From NCBI RefSeq assembly GCF_001183965.1, contig NZ_LFZV01000001.1:2161038-2225037 (forward strand): a DNA stretch of 64,000 nucleotides, in the 5' to 3' direction. Below are positions 47,874 to 55,848 of this stretch, piece by piece; the stretch's first letter is position 1, and each line of letters begins with the position of its first letter. Made by a program: the position numbers and the translations under genes. Under the pieces are notes generated by a model. The model was not told where the DNA came from. It ran no database searches and worked only from the letters and a program-made list of their open reading frames with translations. The stretch comes from Bacillus sp. FJAT-27916. Lineage in GTDB: Bacteria > Bacillota > Bacilli > Bacillales > Pradoshiaceae.

Positions 47874-49217
47874 TTACGAAACTAGCTCTCTTTGTTTCTG
47901 TATTTCTTGTAATTCGGAGACAGAGACGATTTTATACCCTTGAGCTGTCAGCTTTTCCATAATCTCAACGGCTGCTTCTGCACTTGTTTGATAGATATCA
48001 TGCATCAGTATTATTTTACCATCACCGGCTTGATTCATAACAGATTGTACGATATGGTCTTTATTTCGATATTTCCAATCCTCGGGGTCGACGTCCCATA
48101 AAATGACATCCGTATTCTTCCCTAAATGGCTGGTCACTCTTTGATCATAAGCGCCATATGGCGGTCTGAACAGCGTCGCCTCCTTCCCTGTCATTTCTTT
48201 AATAAGCGAATTCGTTTGATTAATTTGTTTTATCATCTCTTCCTCACTCAGCTTGGTCATTAGCCTGTGATCCCACGTGTGACTGCCAACATCATTTCCT
48301 TGTTCCACCATATCACGGAGCAGCTCCGGATTTTTTTCAGCCATACTTCCTAGTACAAAAAAGGTCGCATGTGCATCATATTTTCTTAAAGCTTCGAGAA
48401 TACTATCTGTTGTACCTTTTTTCGGACCATCATCAAACGTGAGTGCAATCACCTTTTGGTCTGGTGCTATCTGAATGTCTTTTTTCGGCAGCTCCGTAAT
48501 CATATTTGGTGGGTCGATATCCTCTATCCTATCTTTGTTTAATTCAGCTGATACATATTTATGCTCGAGCATGTCCTTAAGTAATTCTTTGCTGATAATC
48601 AATTGTGTATCGGCCATCTGGTCACCAACTGTGAGATAAAAAATAATGGCCTTATTCAATAGGGTAAATTCTTGAAAATGATCTTGTGTCGGAGCCACAG
48701 CTTCTGCCAATTCTTTATTGGAAAGAAGGATATCCTCCTTATTCTTAAGCTCGTGATACGCAATGTCAGATAATAGGCTCAAATAATCACTTTCATTTTT
48801 AAACAGGTCATCTAATCGAATGATTTTGCCATTGGCAAGATCGATCGTAACCATATGATTGAATGATTTGTCTTTATTTTTTTCCGTGAAAATAATGGAT
48901 ACGGTTTGCTGACTATAGTGAACAATCTCGTATGTGACGATTAACTGTTCTTTATTCGTACATGGTGTGATTGTCTCTTTTAAATAGGTTTCTATCGCTT
49001 GATCAACTTCTTCTAGATGAAAGAATGGATAGTCTATGGTAATGCCCTTTTCCTTTTCAGTGGTATGAATGATTTCGACAAGCGGATATTTCTCATCCAT
49101 TCGAATAGGAGAAGTATTTGCTTTAGAAGCATTTGTCCTGACGACAGCGCCAATCAGCACGACTAAAGATGACAGCAAAATAAAGATGCGTTTTTTGTGA
49201 AGCTTTCTTCTGTTCAT
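47874..49217 (-). CDS. PdaC-like peptidoglycan polysaccharide deacetylase
   Basis: 447 residues. A membrane anchor at residues ~10-30 (RIFILLSSLVVLIGAVV) is followed by an external region like the DUF4163/DUF3298 pair of PdaC and RsiV, then a NodB deacetylase domain (~255-440): LTFDDGPKKG, SHTWDHRLMTKLS (zinc histidines), FRPPYGAYD, WDVDPEDW and LMHDIYQ. It removes acetyl groups from cell-wall amino sugars and can give lysozyme resistance. ATG at 49217 has GGGGAG upstream; the frame is open for 51 more codons but these lack a ribosome site. Divergent from sigV-rsiV. Confidence 0.85.
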   Translation of the reverse strand: MNRRKLHKKRIFILLSSLVVLIGAVVRTNASKANTSPIRMDEKYPLVEIIHTTEKEKGITIDYPFFHLEEVDQAIETYLKETITPCTNKEQLIVTYEIVHYSQQTVSIIFTEKNKDKSFNHMVTIDLANGKIIRLDDLFKNESDYLSLLSDIAYHELKNKEDILLSNKELAEAVAPTQDHFQEFTLLNKAIIFYLTVGDQMADTQLIISKELLKDMLEHKYVSAELNKDRIEDIDPPNMITELPKKDIQIAPDQKVIALTFDDGPKKGTTDSILEALRKYDAHATFFVLGSMAEKNPELLRDMVEQGNDVGSHTWDHRLMTKLSEEEMIKQINQTNSLIKEMTGKEATLFRPPYGAYDQRVTSHLGKNTDVILWDVDPEDWKYRNKDHIVQSVMNQAGDGKIILMHDIYQTSAEAAVEIMEKLTAQGYKIVSVSELQEIQKQRELVS

Positions 49218-49312
49218 AGGATGTTTCTCTCCCCGGTTGATTAATGATCTAATTCTATTTGATAGACGGAGCAGAAAAAGAAAAAGTTTTAGCAGAAAAA
49301 TATTTTTTACAT

Positions 49313-49339
49313 ACAAACTTTTTGGCTTATCAGTGCGTC
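49313..49339 (+). promoter_or_regulatory. Candidate ECF-type promoter of sigV
   Basis: ACAAAC (49313-49318) followed by TTTTT, 17 bases, then CGTC (49336-49339). This resembles the TGAAAC-N16-CGTC promoters of SigV/SigM/SigW-type factors, with two changes in the -35. It would make the operon self-activating. Only a candidate. Confidence 0.35.
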
Positions 49340-49416
49340 TAGTATTAGGAAGATAAATGAAACGTTTCAATCATTCCATTGAATCTCCCAAAGAGTAAAA
49401 GGGAAGGAGCTCTACT

Positions 49417-49425
49417 ATGAGATGA
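49417..49425 (+). other. Two-codon minicistron before sigV
   Basis: ATG-AGA-TGA, with AAGGAG seven bases upstream, ends over the sigV start codon (gATGA). The sigV ATG itself is 12 bases from that AAGGAG. See findings. Confidence 0.35.
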
Positions 49426-49904
49426 AGAATAAGGATATCCGCCATTCACTTATAACCCTTATTACAGAGCAAAAAGAAAGCTACTACCGGCTAGCCTACA
49501 GCTATGTGAAAAATGAACAGGATGCTTTAGACGTCGTGCAGGAATCCATCCAAAAAGCACTCCTATCACTTGATAAAATACAAGATATCAATTCCATGAA
49601 AAGCTGGTTTTATAAGATTATCGTCCATACATCATTGGACCTTTTACGTAAGCGAAAGAAAACCATATTAACCGATAACCAACAATTATCAGCCTTACAA
49701 AATGGAAAAGCTGATCATTATACGGATTTGGACTTACGCAAGGCGCTTGATGAACTTCCCCATAAATATAAAATCATCATTATTCTGAGATATTTTGAGG
49801 ATTTTAAAATGGAGGAGATTGCAGAGGTTCTGGATGTCAATGTCAATACGATAAAAACAAGATTATATAAAGCCCATAAAATGCTGCGCCTGAAAATGGA
49901 ATAG
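49422..49904 (+). CDS. sigV: ECF sigma factor SigV
   Basis: 160 residues. Sigma-2 region YYRLAYSYVKNEQDALDVVQESIQKALLSLDKIQD and sigma-4 region LRKALDELPHKYKIIIILRYFEDFKMEEIAEVLDVNVNTIKTRLYKAHKMLRLK are complete. With an RsiV-type anti-sigma factor directly downstream, it is assigned to SigV, which is freed when lysozyme binds RsiV and which turns on cell-wall modification. The gap to rsiV is 23 bases. Confidence 0.87.
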   Translation: MKNKDIRHSLITLITEQKESYYRLAYSYVKNEQDALDVVQESIQKALLSLDKIQDINSMKSWFYKIIVHTSLDLLRKRKKTILTDNQQLSALQNGKADHYTDLDLRKALDELPHKYKIIIILRYFEDFKMEEIAEVLDVNVNTIKTRLYKAHKMLRLKME

Positions 49905-49927
49905 GAATACAAGGAGGAATCAATCAA

Positions 49928-50794
49928 GTGGATAAACGATTAGAACAATTGAAGGCAGAGTACCATTCCATCCCGATACCGGATGAATTAGATAAAGTGG
50001 TTCACAAAGCCCTCCGCACTCGTCCTAAGAGGAAGAATCTATTTTGGAAGGCCGCCGCTTTAACAGCTGCAGCTGCCCTGCTTTTAACCATCACCCTTAA
50101 CATCAGCCCTGCATTGGCCAATACGTTATCGGATGTACCGGTAATCGGAAAAATAGTAAGAATCCTCACCTTTCAAGAAATAAAGGAAACGAAAAATAAC
50201 TCAAGTATTGAAATTAAGACCCCTGCGATAGAGGGATTAGATAATACCGAACTTCAAAACAGTCTCAATTCCAAATATATTGCAGAGGGTAAGGAGCTAT
50301 ACAAGCAATTTGAGGAGTCCATGGCAGCTTTAAAAGCTGGACAAAACGGCAATACAGCTATTAACAGCGATTATGAGGTACTGACAGATAACAAACGCAT
50401 TCTATCCATCCGACGTTATACGGAACAAACCCAAGCCTCAAGCTATGTTGAAAATAAGTATGATACGATTGATAAACAAAATGAAATCTTACTCTCACTA
50501 AAGAGCTTATTTAAAGATGACCGTTATATAGAGGTCATTAGCGAAGAAATCAAAACACAAATGAAACAGCAAATGAAGGCAGATTCAAATAAAAGCTATT
50601 GGATAGAGCATGGAGAACCTGGTGAATTCAAACAAATCAAGGAGAATCAGCCATTCTACATTAATGCAGATCATAAATTGGTGATTGTTTTTAATAAGTA
50701 CGAAGCGGCTCCAGGTTATATGGGAACAGTAGAGTTTGTCATCCCAACCGATGTCATATCGAATATTCTGGTGAGCAATCTGTATATTAACTAA
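49928..50794 (+). CDS. rsiV: Anti-sigma-V factor RsiV
   Basis: 288 residues from GTG, with AAGGAGG upstream. An N-terminal cytoplasmic segment that would hold SigV (MDKRLEQLKAEYHSIPIPDELDKVVHKAL) is followed by one membrane helix (~40-62, FWKAAALTAAAALLLTITLN) and an extracellular DUF4163/DUF3298-type domain (YTEQTQASSYVENKYDTI to FNKYEAAPGYMGTVEFVIPTDVI). In B. subtilis that domain binds lysozyme and triggers cleavage by signal peptidase and RasP. The ALANT-like sequence after the helix is a plausible signal-peptidase site. Confidence 0.87.
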   Translation: MDKRLEQLKAEYHSIPIPDELDKVVHKALRTRPKRKNLFWKAAALTAAAALLLTITLNISPALANTLSDVPVIGKIVRILTFQEIKETKNNSSIEIKTPAIEGLDNTELQNSLNSKYIAEGKELYKQFEESMAALKAGQNGNTAINSDYEVLTDNKRILSIRRYTEQTQASSYVENKYDTIDKQNEILLSLKSLFKDDRYIEVISEEIKTQMKQQMKADSNKSYWIEHGEPGEFKQIKENQPFYINADHKLVIVFNKYEAAPGYMGTVEFVIPTDVISNILVSNLYIN

Positions 50795-50810
50795 TTTTTC
50801 AAATACACAA

Positions 50811-50836
50811 AGAGCAGTGCTTTTTCGTGCTGCTCT
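50811..50836. terminator. Left hairpin flanking the IS element
   Basis: AGAGCAG (50811-50817) and CTGCTCT (50830-50836) with further weak pairs inside. The right arm is shared with the IS end. No T-run follows. Confidence 0.5.
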
Positions 50837-50911
50837 CAGACTGTAGACAAAATCCATTAAGGGTTGGTCTACAGTTTTTTTATACTCTTGTACCCCATAT
50901 GGACGTGAAAG

Positions 50912-51035
50912 CTATTTTCGGCAGAACGGACTCGCTTTCCGTGGGGGAAGCGCTGAGCCAGCTCGCCTTCGGCAAGAGCTGTCATCAGCCTGCCTCCTTC
51001 TCCCACAGGAGTCTCGCCCATTCTGCCGAAAATAG
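50912..51035. repeat. Palindromic dispersed repeat, copy B (124 bp)
   Basis: Perfect 15-bp terminal inverted repeats CTATTTTCGGCAGAA (50912-50926) and TTCTGCCGAAAATAG (51021-51035). The interior shares ACTCGCTTTCCG, GGGG, CTGAGCC and CAGGAGTC blocks with the reverse complement of copy A at 21982-22093. It lies between the left IS end and the transposase start. Confidence 0.7.
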
Positions 51036-51130
51036 GAGGCTGCACTTCATAAAAATAGCACACACAAAACCGGTATTTCCTCATTTTGATATAACAGGGT
51101 TAACGATTCTTATCAAAGGTGATGATGATA

Positions 51131-51710
51131 TGTTAACCAAATATACCCCTAAAAACCGTGAACAATTAGAAATGATTACATTAGATCAACTCGTACCCGA
51201 GAACCATTTTGTTCGGAAAGTTGAAGCCGCCATTGATTTCTCCTTCATTTACTCATTAGTCGAGGATGCTTATTCGGCTGAACCGAGTTTATCTATGATG
51301 AATATTACGACTGTTACCTTTGTCCAGGAGGACAAGAGTTGCCTTATCGTAGGACCACAAAAGAAGGCTATCGTCAGTATGTTTCCAATCCCCTTCATTG
51401 TAAGGAATGTCCACTTCTATCTGTCTGCTCGCATTGTAAAAACCATCAGAAGTTGATTCAACGGCATGTTTGGGAAGAACATGTGGAGGAAGCCGACCAT
51501 CTTCGTCATACAGACGAAAATAAAGCGCTATATGCCAGGCGCAAAGAGACAATCGAGCGAGTCTTTGCCGATGCAAAAGAAAAGCATGGTATGCGATGGA
51601 CAATCCTAAGGGGATTAAAAAAATTGTCCATGCAGGCGATGTTTACTATTGCTGCCATGAACCTGAAGAAGATGGTCAATTGGTTGTGGAGAATACCAAA
51701 AATGGCCTAA
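51131..51710 (+). pseudogene. IS1182-family transposase, internal deletion
   Basis: From ATG 51131 the frame reads LTKYTPKNREQLEMITLDQL, VPENHFVRKVEAAIDFSFIY and SLVEDAYSAE, the N-terminus of IS1182 transposases. From about 51339 another frame reads LPYRRTTKEGYRQYVSNPLHC, the four-cysteine zinc motif (CKECPLLSVCSHC), HVWEEHVEEADHLRHT and ERVFADAKEKHGMRW, which is the C-terminus including the last catalytic region. The central DDE core is gone, so it is not functional. Confidence 0.85.
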
Positions 51711-51760
51711 AAAGATACCGGGAGAGGTCTATCTAGGGAGGAAATATCAAAAAATCAAAC

Positions 51761-51798
51761 AAGGGACTGAGAATAAAAGCATTCTCAGTCCCTTTTGT
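51761..51798 (+). terminator. Terminator of the transposase gene
   Basis: Perfect 14-bp stem, 51761-51774 (AAGGGACTGAGAAT) with 51781-51794, six-base loop, then TTTTG running into the right IS end. Confidence 0.75.
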
Positions 51799-51808
51799 CT
51801 ACAGTCTG

Positions 51809-51838
51809 AGAGCAGCGTTTTTTCTCGCTGCTCTTTTT
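51809..51838. terminator. Right hairpin flanking the IS element
   Basis: AGAGCAGCG (51809-51817) and CGCTGCTCT (51826-51834), then TTTTC. Its left arm is the IS end; its right arm and T-run look like the original rsiV terminator. Confidence 0.6.
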
Positions 51839-51890
51839 CATGACCGAACCCGCATGATATCGTCCCTTTTCTCCGCCAATAGCCAACTCT

Positions 51891-53105
51891 TTACCCGTTT
51901 ATACCTTGACTCTTGGTCCCTGCTTGAACAAGCGCTTTTGTCTTTAGCATCGCAATCGACAGTCCCATCATGAACACACCCGTGATCATAAGAATCCATT
52001 TTATGTCGATGACATCTGCCAGAGGACCGAATAAAAGCATCCCCATCGGCATCATCGAGGAAGAAATCATGCTGAATAGACCAAACACACGCCCAATATA
52101 GGAAGCATCAATATTTTCTTGAAGCATGGTCATTGTTGGCGTGTTAAAGATGGGCATGGAAATCCCGCATATGCCCATGATGACAAGATAGAGGACAAAG
52201 TTAGGCACAATCCCAAATAGCATTGTACACAAACCAAAGACTAACCCTCCAAGAACCATCGTATGTACCCGGTTTTGAAACCCTTGCCACGCTGAAATGA
52301 GAACACCGCCCAGCATCATTCCAATGGAAAAGGTTAGTTCAATCGCTGTCAATCTCCAAACATCCCCGCCAAACGCGCGGGTTACCTGCAGCGGCGTTAA
52401 AAAGGAGGCCGGTGCCATTAAGAAAAATAGAATGGAGAAGAAAATAAAAAACCATTTGAGATAAGGCTGTGACCTTGCATATCGCAAGCCTGCTTTGAAT
52501 TCTGTAAAATAACCCTCATTCTTGACTTCTTTTCTCACATGCTCCAGCTTTAAAAACAGTAAAATGCCTATGGCAACCACAGCTGTTACAACATCGACAA
52601 ACAAGATCATCTCTAAAGTCGTTATGGATAACAACCCAGCACTGAGTAACGGAGATGCAAAGAAAATGATTGATTGCAAGGTTCCGTTGACGCCATTTAC
52701 CCTCATCAGCTTTTCTTCTGGGACGATTTGCGGCAATACCGCTCCAACCGCCGGCGTTTGGATTCCTGCACCGATGGCTCGAATCGTCACAACCACAAAC
52801 AAAAGCCACATATATTGGATCCCGCTCAAGAATAAAATGGCCAGGATTAATGTCGCTGCCGCAATCAAGCCATCTGCAGAAATGATTAATTTCTTCCGAT
52901 TGTACCGGTCCGCCCATACCCCTGCAAAAGGCGCTAAAAAGAAGGTCGGCAAAAACCCGCAAATAATATAAAACATCATCATCAATCCTGATTCCGTTGT
53001 CAACGTCAAATGCCACATAATTGCATATTGCACGATCGATGACCCAAACATGGACACACTTTGACTCGAAAGAAATAAAGCCGCTTGCCTTTTCCATACC
53101 TGCAT
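51891..53105 (-). CDS. MFS efflux transporter (macrolide-efflux-like)
   Basis: About 404 residues with 12 helices. QSVSMFGSSIVQYAIMWHL in helix 1 and GVWADRYNRKKLIISADGLIAAATL (motif A) fit the MefA/MFS_3 group. ATG at 53105 has GGTGAA upstream; a TTG ten codons earlier is the alternative. No regulator is adjacent. The substrate is unknown. The 293-base gap upstream (53106-53398) shows no gene and no strong element. Confidence 0.82.
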   Translation of the reverse strand: MQVWKRQAALFLSSQSVSMFGSSIVQYAIMWHLTLTTESGLMMMFYIICGFLPTFFLAPFAGVWADRYNRKKLIISADGLIAAATLILAILFLSGIQYMWLLFVVVTIRAIGAGIQTPAVGAVLPQIVPEEKLMRVNGVNGTLQSIIFFASPLLSAGLLSITTLEMILFVDVVTAVVAIGILLFLKLEHVRKEVKNEGYFTEFKAGLRYARSQPYLKWFFIFFSILFFLMAPASFLTPLQVTRAFGGDVWRLTAIELTFSIGMMLGGVLISAWQGFQNRVHTMVLGGLVFGLCTMLFGIVPNFVLYLVIMGICGISMPIFNTPTMTMLQENIDASYIGRVFGLFSMISSSMMPMGMLLFGPLADVIDIKWILMITGVFMMGLSIAMLKTKALVQAGTKSQGING

Positions 53106-53398
53106 TGTTTCACCATTCCTATGTTTTTTTATCAAGCATAACCCATCAGCCCTTTCATTTATAGGAGATTATACAGAATCTAGTATTCTTTCGGCTGTAT
53201 GGGCATTACCTATATGATAAGGTCATAGCCAATGTTTTATGACTTTTTTTATCTAGAGATTATTAATGATCATTTATTTATACGTAAGGCAATCCGCAGA
53301 GTGGTATTTATCCAGTTAATGAAACCTCTGATTCATGACGAACGTATAAATAGGATAATTCAGATTGTATAAGCGGGAGAAAAAAGGAGGCGGCTTGT

Positions 53399-53722
53399 AT
53401 GGAAGCAGTTATTCTTCTGATTATTATTCCATTACCATTCTTCATTTTGGCTATCGTCCTCTCAAAGGGAAAAGGAGCATCATTACTTGCAGGTTACAAT
53501 ACAATGCCTGACAGTGAAAAGGCGAAATACGATGAAGCTGCCATGTGCAAGTTTATGGGGAAAATGATGTATGGGATTAGCTTTAGTCTATTATTATTTG
53601 GTTTGAGTGAGTTATTAGACACCCAAGCTTTATTTATCCTTGGTCTCATTTTATTTATTGGTCTTATTATTTTTGCATTGGTGTACGCCAATACAGGGAA
53701 CCGATTCAAAAAGAATGGTTAA
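53399..53722 (+). CDS. DUF3784 small membrane protein
   Basis: 107 residues, three hydrophobic segments. ASLLAGYNTMPDSEKAKYDEAAMCKFMGKMMYGIS after the first helix is the DUF3784 signature, a family of small membrane proteins of unknown function common in Bacillota. AAGGAGG lies before the ATG. Confidence 0.8.
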   Translation: MEAVILLIIIPLPFFILAIVLSKGKGASLLAGYNTMPDSEKAKYDEAAMCKFMGKMMYGISFSLLLFGLSELLDTQALFILGLILFIGLIIFALVYANTGNRFKKNG

Positions 53723-53738
53723 TGACTCCATAATAAAG

Positions 53739-53765
53739 ACAGCCTGCTCATGGAGCATTGGCTGT
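53739..53765. terminator. Stem-loop between converging genes
   Basis: ACAGCC (53739-53744) with GGCTGT (53760-53765) and an inner TGCTC/GAGCA pair. No T-run, so termination is only probable. Confidence 0.4.
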
Positions 53766-53781
53766 ATGCTGGAAACTTGGA

Positions 53782-54237
53782 TTAGATTTTCTTTTCCATA
53801 ATAACACTCGTCTCTATATACCCTAATTTCTCATATAAATGTCTGGCTTGCAGGTTATGACCAAAAACGTGGAGACCTACACTCTTTAAGCCTAGATTCT
53901 TAGCCACATATTCCATTTCCATCATCGCTTGTTTGCCATACCCACGGCCTTGATGATCTTCCCAGATATGTATGTCATAGATAAATCCTTTATCACCTGA
54001 CCTTTGAGCAAGCCAAATCATCCCCACCTCTTGCTCTTCATCACGAATCATGAATAAGTGATGATTACCTGTCTTTTCCCCTTCTGGCAATAGCTTCTCA
54101 TATTCCCAAGCGGCCCTGCTAAGTGCATCTGACTCATCCCAATTACCAGCTTTAACATGCTCGGCAGCATAGTTTTTGATCGCAAACTCGAGATATCTTT
54201 GAAACTCATCTGACTTCATTTTTTCTAATCTGATCAA
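53782..54237 (-). CDS. GNAT N-acetyltransferase
   Basis: 151 residues from TTG 54237, with AGGGGG upstream. IWEDHQGRGYGKQAMMEMEYVAKNLGLKSVGLHVFGHNLQARHLYEKLGYIETSVIMEKKI carries the acetyl-CoA loop and the terminal helix of the GNAT fold. Substrate unknown. Confidence 0.82.
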   Translation of the reverse strand: MIRLEKMKSDEFQRYLEFAIKNYAAEHVKAGNWDESDALSRAAWEYEKLLPEGEKTGNHHLFMIRDEEQEVGMIWLAQRSGDKGFIYDIHIWEDHQGRGYGKQAMMEMEYVAKNLGLKSVGLHVFGHNLQARHLYEKLGYIETSVIMEKKI

Positions 54238-54397
54238 GGTATTACCCCCTTACCCCTTGTTTTTCATCCTGATAAATCCTTGCTTGTATTTATAAAATAC
54301 CATAACTTTAGCCAGGCAGAATGAATGAAGGAGGAATTGCCTTACATATAGCCGAATATAAGAGTATTGTAGATATTTGTTATATAGGGGGAATTCT

Positions 54398-54943
54398 GTG
54401 AGTCACATACAAAAGATAGAAGCGATATTTATAGACAGAGATGGAACCATTGGTGGTGACCACACGATACATTATCCAGGTGAATTCAAATTATTTCCTC
54501 TCTCCAAAAAACTCATTCACCAGTTAAAGAGTGATGGAATCAACGTATTTTCATTTACGAATCAACCTGGAATTTCTGAAGGGAAAGCGACTATTCATGA
54601 TTTCACAGAAGAATTAACCAGATTTGGCTTTGATGATGTTTTCATCTGTCCACATAGTCCCACGGAAGGATGCCGTTGCCGAAAGCCAGGCATAGGAATG
54701 CTGCTACATGCCGCAGAAAAACATAATCTAACATTAGAAAACTGCATGGTGATTGGTGATCGATGGAGTGATATGCTGGCCGCCTCATCGGCAAACTGCA
54801 AGAAAATACTTGTGAAAACTGGAGCAGGTCTTACTTCATTAAATGAGCATGGTGAAAAACGAAAAGATGTAGAACTAGATTATGTTGCTGAGAATTTAGC
54901 CGATGCAATCGATTGGTTGTATGGTCAGTTTAAAATTGAATAA
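54398..54943 (+). CDS. HAD-IIIA family phosphatase (GmhB/HisB-N-like)
   Basis: 181 residues. Catalytic DRDGT motif in IFIDRDGTIGGDH, SFTNQPGISEGKA, and GDRWSDMLAASSANCKKILVKTG complete the HAD core. CPHSPTEGCRCRKP is the zinc-binding loop of the GmhB/HisB-N branch, enzymes that dephosphorylate heptose bisphosphate or histidinol phosphate; the substrate here is unknown. GTG 54398 has AGGGGG upstream, unlike ATG 54377. Confidence 0.82.
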   Translation: MSHIQKIEAIFIDRDGTIGGDHTIHYPGEFKLFPLSKKLIHQLKSDGINVFSFTNQPGISEGKATIHDFTEELTRFGFDDVFICPHSPTEGCRCRKPGIGMLLHAAEKHNLTLENCMVIGDRWSDMLAASSANCKKILVKTGAGLTSLNEHGEKRKDVELDYVAENLADAIDWLYGQFKIE

Positions 54944-54948
54944 CAAGT

Positions 54949-54981
54949 GCAGTCACTTCCTTTCAGGAGGTGGCTGTTTTC
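54949..54981 (+). terminator. Terminator of the HAD gene
   Basis: CAGTCACTTCC (54950-54960) and GGAGGTGGCTG (54966-54976) pair with G-U bonds and are followed by TTTTCC. Confidence 0.65.
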
Positions 54982-55262
54982 CTAACTGAAGAAATTAGAG
55001 CAATAATATGAATCCAGTTAGATTCTAATGAATAATTTGAGAGATGATGATTTAACAAGATAAACATTTTGTCAGGCCTATCTAGTAGAATATGTTCCAG
55101 AAGGAAAATTAATAAATATTATTTATCTTGATTACTGTTGAACAATTATATTGTGCACTTCATGACTAAATATCTACTAATTTATGCAGGATTAATAAAA
55201 GATTAGTAGAAATGTATTAATAAATAGTTCAAATTTATTAAAACTTACAGGGGGGAATTAAA
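54982..55262. other. AT-rich gap without a gene
   Basis: Very AT-rich sequence with no coding frame and no clear repeat. Its last 15 bases hold AGGGGGGAA, the ribosome site of the next gene. Confidence 0.5.
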
Positions 55263-55613
55263 TTGGAAGATAAGTATGGAGAGGTGATAACTGTTTCTTC
55301 ACCAATTTTCATCAGGTATTTTGGAGTAGCAATGATATTCTTGGCTTTGATTTTTTTAATTATGGGGATGTACAAAATGTATGCTTATGAAAATCCTTCA
55401 AGTGATGATGAATACGAGTTATTTTCAGAGGATTACGAAGCAGTTAATGCATATGTTGGCGGAGATGCCTACAATTATATTATAAATGCTGGTTTGGCTA
55501 CAGCTAATATTGCAATAGCTATTTTATTTACCATTATAGGTATGGGATCTTTTGTTATAGCTGAAATGAAAGAAAGAAATAATCAGCCTGAAACAACTCA
55601 GTCTAATGTATAA
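55263..55613 (+). CDS. Two-helix membrane protein of unknown function
   Basis: 116 residues from TTG 55263, with AGGGGGG upstream. Two membrane segments (residues ~18-40, IRYFGVAMIFLALIFLIMGMYKM, and ~80-100, GLATANIAIAILFTIIGMGSFVI) flank an acidic external loop. The family is not recognised. Base composition is more AT-rich than the surrounding genes, which suggests recent gain. Confidence 0.55.
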   Translation: MEDKYGEVITVSSPIFIRYFGVAMIFLALIFLIMGMYKMYAYENPSSDDEYELFSEDYEAVNAYVGGDAYNYIINAGLATANIAIAILFTIIGMGSFVIAEMKERNNQPETTQSNV

Positions 55614-55632
55614 GAAGTAAAATGAAATAATC

Positions 55633-55679
55633 CATATTTGGATAACGGACATTCTGATAGAGTGTCCGTTCCAAATATG
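55633..55679 (+). other. Long stem-loop without T-run
   Basis: CATATTTGG (55633-55641) with CCAAATATG (55671-55679), and ACGGACA with TGTCCGT inside. Bulged stem of about 17 pairs; no T-run follows. Confidence 0.5.
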
Positions 55680-55848
55680 CTATAGCAGGTAGCCATACTA
55701 AGTTAATACAATACAATTCTATATGACTAGGTATACTCACAGCTATTAGCCTATATGATAGTTGGAAGAAGTGCCATTATCTTAAAGGAGCTTAAAAGAA
55801 ATTACCTATATGGAATCGCTGATTTGACCTGAAACTGAAAAAGATTTT

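Larger units (their letters stand above)
50829..51816 (+). mobile_element. Internally deleted IS1182-type insertion sequence
   Basis: Bounded by perfect 24-bp inverted repeats, 50829-50852 (GCTGCTCTCAGACTGTAGAC...) and 51793-51816. The element is only ~990 bp, whereas a complete one needs about 1.6-1.8 kb. It holds the first ~55 codons of an IS1182 transposase and its last ~120 codons, in different frames, plus a non-coding palindromic repeat near the left end. It cannot make transposase and could move only with help in trans. Confidence 0.75.

Noticed and set aside
49218..49370. Upstream extension of the PdaC-like protein by 51 residues
   Set aside because: The extension has no ribosome site and would overlap the sigV promoter region; the ATG at 49217 gives a normal signal anchor.
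50827..51456. One continuous 209-residue protein across the left IS end
   Set aside because: Its first third is the palindromic repeat and IS end read through by chance; only the part from 51131 is transposase.
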